A stretch of DNA of 64,000 bases from Arbacia lixula. Taxonomy: Eukaryota > Echinodermata > Echinoidea > Arbacioida > Arbaciidae. The notes beneath the pieces are model-generated. The model was not told the DNA's origin, did not search any database, and was given only the letters and a program-made list of their open reading frames with translations. Positions 55,981 through 64,000 of this stretch are shown here, in pieces. The DNA lies in NCBI GenBank assembly GCA_963669155.1, contig OZ022595.1, positions 17,616,813 to 17,680,812 on the forward strand, written 5' to 3'. The stretch's first letter is position 1. Each line of letters opens with the position of its first letter. Position numbers and translations under genes: made by a program.

Positions 55981-58512
55981 TAAAGTGATAGTAGTGGCGC
56001 CTTGAGTAAACTTAAACAAATGCTTGCAGGAATAACTTACACATTGTGCATCAGGATGTCGAGATTACATGTTTGTAACTACCTAAAAAAACACGTGAAA
56101 TGTTATGTGACATAAAACGGAATAATACTTACAGATCTACATGTACAAAAACGGTTTGGAATCGGCGCTAATCTTTTAGGCATTCTGACTCTTAGACCTC
56201 TGCAGAAAATTTAATTAAAACGTTTACACCTACGACAATTCAATTTTCTCCAGTCGTCTTATTTCGCAATGTACAGGATGTGCGTAGGTGACATGAGTGT
56301 TTTGCCGTTATTGCCTCATACAACAAACATTGCTTTACAGCGGACAAAGGCCAATTGTGACGAAAGTCCAGGATCTGTACATACACTCTGCCGATAGATT
56401 CGGAGCGCTTGCATTCGTGCTTGTCAGTTTCTATTTGCCGGGGGGGGGGGGGGGGGGGGTAGGAGAGAGGGGTGGCTGATGCACACCCCCCTCCCCCCAC
56501 CCACACACACACACATGTACACACAAAATTGGCAGGGGACTGTCGAATGTACAATCAGTATATCATGCTGTGAAAAACACGCAGTTCACGTACACTTACA
56601 TAGGTGCACAGATCGCAAAATAAAATGTTGTTACCGAGGTAACACTGTGCACCCTCTCACTGGTCACTACGCTCCATTACAGTAACGTCAAGCACCCCCC
56701 CCCCTCCCACACACACACACAAACACACCCACAAACCCAACGGATGTACTCTCTACCAACACTGACTTATGAAAGATTGCCCAAGAAAATATATATATTG
56801 TAGAAAATCTCAAAATGATACGTATTTTGTCTTTGTTCTTATGTTAGTATTTTTAATCCATATTTCTAGCTTGGCACACTGGATGTAAGGTATTTCCTTC
56901 ACAGAAATTAGTACATAATATTGCTGTTTTACACTAGTCTTCAAGTTTCACAATAGCTTTTACAGGTAAGACCAGATCCTAAGCCAATACCGTTACTCCC
57001 GAGCAGTGACATTTAGAGTTTACAGAGCGCATTGTGTACAAAGAAGTACTACAGGTAGAAAGATGATCTTCGAACTGGGAAACAAAGGGGAAACCCCAAA
57101 ATGGATGTTGGAGACGCCGGATGTAAATGCTGTGATAAAGGAACACATCTTCTACAAATCCTCGCAATTTTCGCATTTTTAGTCATCATCTTGTAATTAC
57201 AATGTGAAGTGTCATTTTCATGTTCAGTGTGGTTATTGTTTCCAATAACAATGAATTGCAACAAACTTGACAAAGAACCTGTGTACTTCAGTAAAAGTAT
57301 TTAACATATCCTCAAATATATACACCTGTTCGTCATGACAGACTCTACTATTTGAAAATCTATAGCCAAGAACAGCCCCACCCTTCTCCGCCCCTGCCCG
57401 CAACTACCTTCCATCCATATATTTATTTAATTTTTGTCGATATTTACGTCGTACAATATCATTTTTCGGAAGATTAGTATAACTTTAGGTCCCTTTTCAA
57501 CATCATGCCACAGCCAATGTACCAATTCATTTCCAGACAAGGCGCTCGATTAATCAAGTAAACATGCCCTTTGAAATGTAGGCGACCCGCTGCATCGAAA
57601 CAAGATCTTAATCACCTTAGCCTCTGTACGGGAAGAACTTTATATTTAGTCTCTATATACTTGTATAGCTCACAAACATCGTGTGCCCCCCCCCCCCCGC
57701 CTATGGGAAGAGCCGTGTCACATTGACACTCCTGAACAGGGCTATTAAGTCATGTGATCACTTTAGATGTTGATCTAAATTTATGTATTTCATTTTTTTT
57801 TTATCGGAAAGTAAATTAAATTCAATTTAATCCTCTAATAATGTGAGCTAATTACCGTATGAGTAATTCGTTTGTTTAACCAACAGTGTGCATATAAACT
57901 TAATACACCAATGTTATCCCTGGAAATGTTTCTTATATCTCGCTGTTGAATTTGCTAATAATCTTCAAAAGAAGATAATTATGTGCTACGTGTATTGTCA
58001 GGGATAGTCCTCGACATGTGCCTTTCAGACGATCGAGCTATTCAAATTTGCATAAGAATGTCCGGTCATCTTAGCATCAGGTTATCTCAAAACATGTTTA
58101 CATGTTCTTGTCTTGTATTTAATGCGACTGTTTTAGGCAGTATCGTTAATCAGTGGTACATCCTGGAACAGACATGTATCAAACATTGAGCCCTAGAAGT
58201 CAGCGGTATCAACTTGGACGGCCGCTGCACAGGTAACAAAATGATCGTTTTAGATCAATTGTGTATACTTATTTCGACTAACCAGTTTTGTGCCAGATAA
58301 ACTGCTTCTGTAAGGGATTTGTGTATATTAAGGCACACGTGGCACAGACAGAGTTAATAAATGTGTCACGTGATTCCACTCTAATTTAAATGTTACTATA
58401 GTAACATACGCGTACGTGACCTCTCCTTAAAGCGAGAGCGATGTTTTCGCGTGCTCTGACGTCAACGCGTTCGTAGACGACACGATTCCGTCACGATTCT
58501 GCAACTGAAGAT

Positions 58513-58645
58513 ATGACGTTACCTTCTTGTACAAATCCAGAGACCGGATCCTGCGATTCAGGTAGTCGCAGAGTCGTACGTCTGGTCTGCGTTGGCCTCA
58601 TCACGTTCATGTATTTCATCGTGAATGGATATGAACATTACGCCG
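58513..58645 (+). CDS. Candidate first exon of a further type II membrane protein
   Basis: ATG opens MTLPSCTNPETGSCDSGSRR, then VVRLVCVGLITFMYFIV, a polar basic tail followed by a hydrophobic anchor. A possible donor CCG|GTACTT would end it in phase 1; the three sialyltransferase genes use phase 2 here, so it need not be the same family. A related but decayed sequence lies at 40393. The rest of the gene, if real, would be beyond or sparsely placed in the remaining window; I found no sialylmotif exon downstream. It is head-to-head with gene C, 3.2 kb away. Confidence 0.35.
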
Positions 58646-59566
58646 GTACTTGACCCACGTGATATTATTTCAAGTGATCGTTATGTAAGTAAACGCCTCG
58701 TTTTTAGATCGTTAGTGATCTCAAAGTACTCTTTCTGCGCATAATAACGAGTGCCAATGTAACTGTCTAGAATTGTCATGCAAAAGAATTTTGGATGATA
58801 AAGTTGGATGAGATCATGTTCGTTACCCTGAAGTCGTAAGCTTTCCAGCAATACCAAATTTAGCATATCAATGTTCGCCTATCAATATCTTCACGCATAT
58901 TATCGTTAGGGTATACTGCTGACCATAACGAGCTTCATGACTTTTGTAACATGAACGGACAATCTTTATTGGAATATTAGTAAATGATTTATGTTTTCAT
59001 GTAATCTTATAATATTTCAATGATTATTAAAAGTTGAGTTGTCCTAGAATATGAGCTGCATTGCATGTATGTCTGTCTTAGATATCATCATGAAGTATAT
59101 CATTCAATAAACAACACATTAAACACTTGACTGTAGAACATTTAAACAACCGTGTATTGTGAATAATATTACCAATTCTTAGTACGCCCGTTGGCTCTTC
59201 TTACTTTGAAATGAGAATCGTAAAGATTTTACTGTCCCCAGTATCTAACAGAAAATAAAGTGCTTGTTTCTACATCGCTTCGAGAGTTATGCGTTACCTC
59301 TCTGCGTATGCACACGAAGGTCTCTCCTGAACACACAGTGGCTGCACAACGCGCTGCTCGTTTCAATATTTGCTCATCACATAGTGGAATGACGGCCAGA
59401 ATTATGGTATGCGTGCCTTGCTCTACGTACATGTAACCTGCCGAGTAAGGAGCTATACATGGTAGTCATGGCTGTTAATAGTGTTGCCCATACTGAAAAT
59501 GTCGTACTACGAACGTTTCCCAAGATATATTACCGGTTGCACCACTATACATACAACAACAACTAT

Positions 59567-59580
59567 TACTATTCCTACTC

Positions 59581-59616
<36 letters not shown>

Positions 59617-59625
59617 TACTACTAT

Positions 59626-59668
<43 letters not shown>

Positions 59669-59670
59669 GC
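59567..59670 (+). repeat. (TAC)n trinucleotide array
   Basis: About 100 bp of ACT/TAC triplets with small interruptions. Confidence 0.97.
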
Positions 59671-62137
59671 TACTACGACATATTATATTGAAGCATATCA
59701 TGAATAAGAACCATAAACGCTAATAATGAACTTATCTCTTTCTACTGGGGAGGTCCCATAGTCTCTGAAATTCACTACCAAATCAAAGTAATTCTAATGA
59801 CAAATCAGATTATTATCCAATCTCGTTATTACCGTGTCTGTCAAAACACCTAAAAAAAAAATCGCATTCGCTTGTTTAGATTTCCTCCAAATGATAGAAT
59901 TCTTGTTAAATACTAGTATGGTATTAATAAGAATCCTTCTACAGAGAGAGTGATAATTGATTTTTATTATATAATTTCATGAGCTCTACAAGAAAAAATA
60001 TAATATGTCTAGAGCGTTTGACGTTATTTATCAAGACACTTTGCTGTCTAAATTACATACGTACGGGATTACCATACATCTGGTTTAAAAAAACAAATTG
60101 CATAGAATTTAATGAACCATGTTGATAACTCGTTGTTTTTATTATATTTTCAATGATTTTAAGAATGCCTCTAGTTGTTTTCATGTCATCCAACACGTAA
60201 TTTATCTCATCTAGTTTTGATTATGAAATGATATGAAGAGATTCAATAAAGTACTTGTGACAAATTAGCAAATATTGTTAAATGGTAACGAACAAATATG
60301 TTGTGTTTAAACGTTAAGAAAAAATACTTCAGTTTCTGTACCCTCATATCACGATTTAGAGTAAGGTCGATAGGTGGAAATATTGAGCACATCTGTATGT
60401 AAACTCCCATCGTTTGCTAATTTGACTTGAAATATTCATAATATCTATGCCCATAGTAAGATGATCAATTTTTTTGTATTCTACATGGATTAAGACACCT
60501 TTTGCCACAATTTGTTTTTATTTCTCCTGTATAATGCTCTCATTCTACCTCACCTTATGTATGATTTTTTTTTTTTTTTACATGATACCGTCTACTCACG
60601 CGATACTGTGTATACATGCATGTGTGTGTTTGTGGTTGTGTCTTTTGATGCGTGTATTTATTTTATTACTTTCATATGCTTTATTATGGTGCAACATCTT
60701 ACCTTTAAATGTATAATTTATTTACGTAAAGTTGGTAAATGGTTGTGCTTATTCTTTGGAGGCCTTTGTCTGAAATGTAGTCAGTTGTGTGCTTTTTTTC
60801 TTTGACGAAAATAAGATTGATTTCTGGAGGTATAATGTTATTGTCTACGTGCATTTGTTTGTGAAAACTAAAGAGTTTAGCTTCAGATGTTGCCAGCAAT
60901 TTACTTATTCAAAATTATGTACACTTAGGAAGGCAAAACTATTATGTAAAATACGTTGGAGCAATGCTTTTTTTTATTTGTAGGTGTTGGGTTGATGATA
61001 TTTTAAGTCTTCTCAACATCTGTTTTTGTTTTATATATTCTGTATACATGGTATACAGGCATTTCAACAAAATGTCCAACAATTTTTTAGCCTTGCAATT
61101 TTATAAATAGATATGTAATTCTTCAACGTGTGCAGATGATATCATTCAAATCGTAATTGTAAGATAGCATCATTGTCTCAACATTTTCTGCACTCTCGCA
61201 GCATTCAACACTGTATTATTACAATAATTTTCCCATGCTTCGAGATACACTAGTATGTACGAGGGATTTATAAAAGCCCAAACGGCCCAACTTGCGTGAC
61301 ATTCCTTGTAGATTTTGTACATCCGATCCCAATGTCTTATTCTACTTCTTTTTCTCCATCTTTAAGGTAGTCCTGAGTGCTTCAATCTTAAGGAGTATAT
61401 TGGGCAAACGTTCAGTGTGTCTTGTGCTTACACTGTACTGAAACATTAAATAATGTCCATAACGGTAAACGTATAAATACAGAAGAATGGATAAGAGTTC
61501 TTAATAGAGTAAGATTAGTCATGATAATAATGCTAACAAGAAGAACCGATTGAATGTCAAAGTTCGCTTACCACGCGTAATAAGAAGACAGCTCCGTTGT
61601 CACATCAATCACATAATGATGACGAGTTGGTGATTATGTTACCTTTAACAGTGAAAAACGTGATAAATCTTGCTCAGCCTAGTACGTCGTGTCAACAGCA
61701 AAACTTTAAGATTCAGATATACTACTGAAGTGATCGACGTCATACCCTGTACACACAGACCACGCCTTGTCCACATGGTGTCATGCTTCAACCATGTTAA
61801 GGGGAAGTGCCGAGTACACGCTGGTAAATAATCTTTCCTCCTGTTAGTGTCACGTGATCAAGATTCTGCGTACAGAAGGGGAACAAGCTGCACGCCATTA
61901 GCATGCCATACAACTAAACAGTTATGATTTTCTTCTTTGACAGACACGTATGTTGAGCTGCTAATACAGGTACGTAATCTGCTGCTTAAGTGTAACTTGC
62001 CGCCTAGATTACTCAAAAGGAAGGTCTTTCAGCATACACGATACTGGGGTATGATCGAACCGCACGCTAACGATGCACATTGTGCGGTCTGTACGGTTCG
62101 AGCTAAACTCTCAAGCACGGGCCCACGGGCCCCGACG

Positions 62138-62305
62138 CCTGGGGTGTGTGTGTGTGTGTGTGTGTGTGGGGGGGGGGGGGTTGAGAGACTGGAGCATCAC
62201 ACTTGATAACATTACGGGGGGCAAAGAAAAAGGGCTGGGGAAAGGTATACAAGAGAGAGAGAGAGGGAGAGAGAGAGAGGGAGAGAGAGAGGAAGAGAGA
62301 GAGAC
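62138..62305 (+). repeat. (GT)n, G run and (GA)n
   Basis: (GT)n at 62142-62167, then about 12 G, then GA-rich DNA from 62252. Confidence 0.95.
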
Positions 62306-63288
62306 TTGTTTGTTGAAAATTCGTCAGAGGAGAAATATATGATCTTTTGACATTTCAATTTTGTGAGGTCATGTGCAAAATGTTTTCCCATAATTTTGTT
62401 GCAATATAATTCTATTAATTTTTTTTTTGTTTTTGACAACGGAATTATTTTGGGGGATTGAGAGGTTGAAATCCCCCCCCCCCCCCTCCCAACCCTTGAG
62501 TTGAAAAAAAGTGTATTCATGAAAGACATAGATTATTATTTTCTAACACGGAAAATAAGATGAACTGCAGAGTTCTGCACAACCTGCGACCCGGATTCCC
62601 CGGAGTTCCCGGAATATACAATGTCATGACTGATTTGATTTATATTAAGCACTTTTCCGCCTTAAGTTGAAAGGTTAAGAATAAACGGATAAGTACGTGT
62701 AAGTGTTTATCGATAATCAATGGGCCATTGGTCAACGGTCATCCGCCTGTAATTTAATGTATTATTGTAAAAAAAATACAATAAAAGACAGATTGGAGTT
62801 ATTTATTCAAGGTCAAATACTGGTGATCATACAAGTGATATAATACCTAAATGATTGTTAAAATTGTTTCATTTAAGAAAGTGTGCACCTATTATGTGGA
62901 TTTGCAAGCTTTGAAAACATATATCGAAGATGCATTTTATCTTTGCTATGGTAATCTCCTGTCCAATAACATAACGTAGCGTTTCTTAAGAATGATCGTA
63001 GAATCAAACAAAATACTGCGCACGCACAATATAAGTATATATTGGGGATACGTGGTTATTTTGTGGTTGAAATTGTCTAGATCCCTGCAGTTTAAAAATC
63101 AGGATAGGTAGAGTGTGTCGAGAGATGGATGATAAACAATGAAAAGACATAAAGTATGCACCACAAATGGAATACATTAAAAATTCATATGACAGAATCC
63201 CAAAATTACCCTTCTGACTTTTAAAAAGTGACAATTTTGCCTTTAATGTGTGCTCACTCATGCATGACTGAGTGGATTAATGTGATTT

Positions 63289-63767
63289 TCACACGAAAGT
63301 TAGTCAATAAGTGAAGGTACAATCCTGCCAAATTATGTTGCTCAAAACCTTTTCAATAAAAAGTTCTGCTATTTTGCTTGGGGGGGGGGGGGACTTACTT
63401 TTTTGTAGTGTTTAGATTAAACTTAAGTAGCAATTTGCCTATATCCAACACGCAAAATAGCCAATAACCACTACAAAACTAAAATCTGACATTTGAAAAC
63501 TAAAAAAATGATTTTGAAATGGGTGACTATGGAATTAAGCTGATGATTATATGCTCTGAACTGAAGCTGCTCCCGCCAGAAACTGAGAAAGTTCGGCCAC
63601 AACCTAATAAAAGCTTCACAATTTTGTTTAACTGTCAAGTACAGTCTGTGTTTACAGACTAACATATTTAAACACTACAAACAAGTAAGTCCCCCCCCCC
63701 CCCCAGCAAAGTAGCCTAATTTTTATCGAAGACCTTTGGGCAAAATAACTTAAGAGGATTGTTCCTT
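63289..63767. repeat. Foldback element with ~100-bp arms and G/C runs
   Basis: Left arm 63314-63415 and right arm 63660-63767 are reverse complements, including AAGTAAGTC next to the poly-C / poly-G run. The loop is about 245 bp. The left part is homologous to 6048-6180. Confidence 0.8.
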
Positions 63768-64000
63768 AAAGACAGCCAGTCCCTTTTTCAGATCACCACA
63801 AAACCATCGAAACATTGGCAAAACATATAGAGAAGTGTTAGCAAGCTCTATATTCACAATTTGAAACTGATACGTAGTGTAAAATTCAAATAATGCACGT
63901 AAACAACGCCTGATTAATAGTCTTTACCTCAGGCTCTTAGCAGTTTGTGTTGAAATATCTGCTTTATTGATTAATCTGTTTATTAAATTATAAAACGCAT
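63768..64000. repeat. Dispersed repeat, cut by the window end
   Basis: Almost identical to 26994-27236. It starts exactly where the foldback element at 63289-63767 ends. Confidence 0.9.

Larger units (their letters stand above)
58646..63288. other. Sequence downstream of the 58.5-kb exon
   Basis: Apart from simple repeats I find no supported exon. A 26-bp stretch at 61945-61970 has an acceptor before it and a GTACGT donor after it and could be a small exon, but nothing else supports it. Confidence 0.35.

Noticed and set aside
61945..61970. 26-bp exon with good splice signals
   Set aside because: Too short to judge. Its frame with the 58.5-kb exon is possible but nothing conserved supports it.

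Overview
The window is eukaryotic, AT-rich, intron-rich animal DNA. It has canonical GT-AG introns, many microsatellites and many short foldback or MITE-like repeats. A deuterostome, most likely an echinoderm such as a sea urchin, is my best guess. The basis is the family of genes present, the non-LTR element tails ending in (ATT)n, a tRNA-derived SINE and the general repeat texture. The species is inference; no sequence here names it.

The core of the window is a cluster of three alpha-2,8-sialyltransferase (ST8Sia-like, glycosyltransferase family 29) genes that I could assemble exon by exon. Gene A is on the + strand at 2176-21172 (8 coding exons, 459 residues). Gene B is on the + strand at 28260-36663 (7 coding exons, 362 residues). 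Gene C is on the - strand at 55279-44170 (8 coding exons, 456 residues). Each has a short cytoplasmic tail, one N-terminal membrane anchor, a stem, sialylmotif L split over two exons, sialylmotif S, a YHYF segment, an H-x4-E motif VS and a C-terminal Cys. Intron phases are the same in all three (2,2,2,0,2,2,1; B lacks the second exon), and the catalytic exons have equal or nearly equal lengths, so they are paralogues from local duplication. A and B are in tandem; C converges on B.

The most striking feature is exon 2 of gene A. It is a coding minisatellite of seven 33-bp units, and in the frame set by splicing each unit carries an N-glycosylation sequon (Asn-Gly-Ser). Gene C has a non-repetitive but sequon-rich exon in the same position; gene B has none. 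Stem length and glycan load therefore differ strongly between otherwise similar enzymes.

Layout: 1-2175, dispersed repeats and hairpins upstream of A; 2176-21172, gene A with introns full of transposon remnants (tyrosine recombinase, LINE 3' end, MITEs, a 734-bp repeat); 21173-28259, microsatellite, a very AT-rich stretch, duplicated blocks and a tandem duplication just upstream of B; 28260-36663, gene B, whose intron 4 holds a frameshifted possible P2X7-like exon between two G-poor A/C tracts; 36664-44169, mostly featureless, with a decayed first-exon-like sequence, a dead reverse transcriptase and a SINE piece; 44170-55279, gene C with a SINE, another 734-bp repeat and a large foldback element; 55280-64000, purine-rich DNA, a candidate first exon of a further + strand gene at 58513, and repeats.

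The enzymes would act in the Golgi lumen, adding sialic acid from CMP-sialic acid in alpha-2,8 linkage to sialylated glycans. Acceptor and product cannot be read from sequence. The motif-L region and R-F linker look closer to the ST8Sia I/V/VI group than to II/III/IV, but this is by eye.
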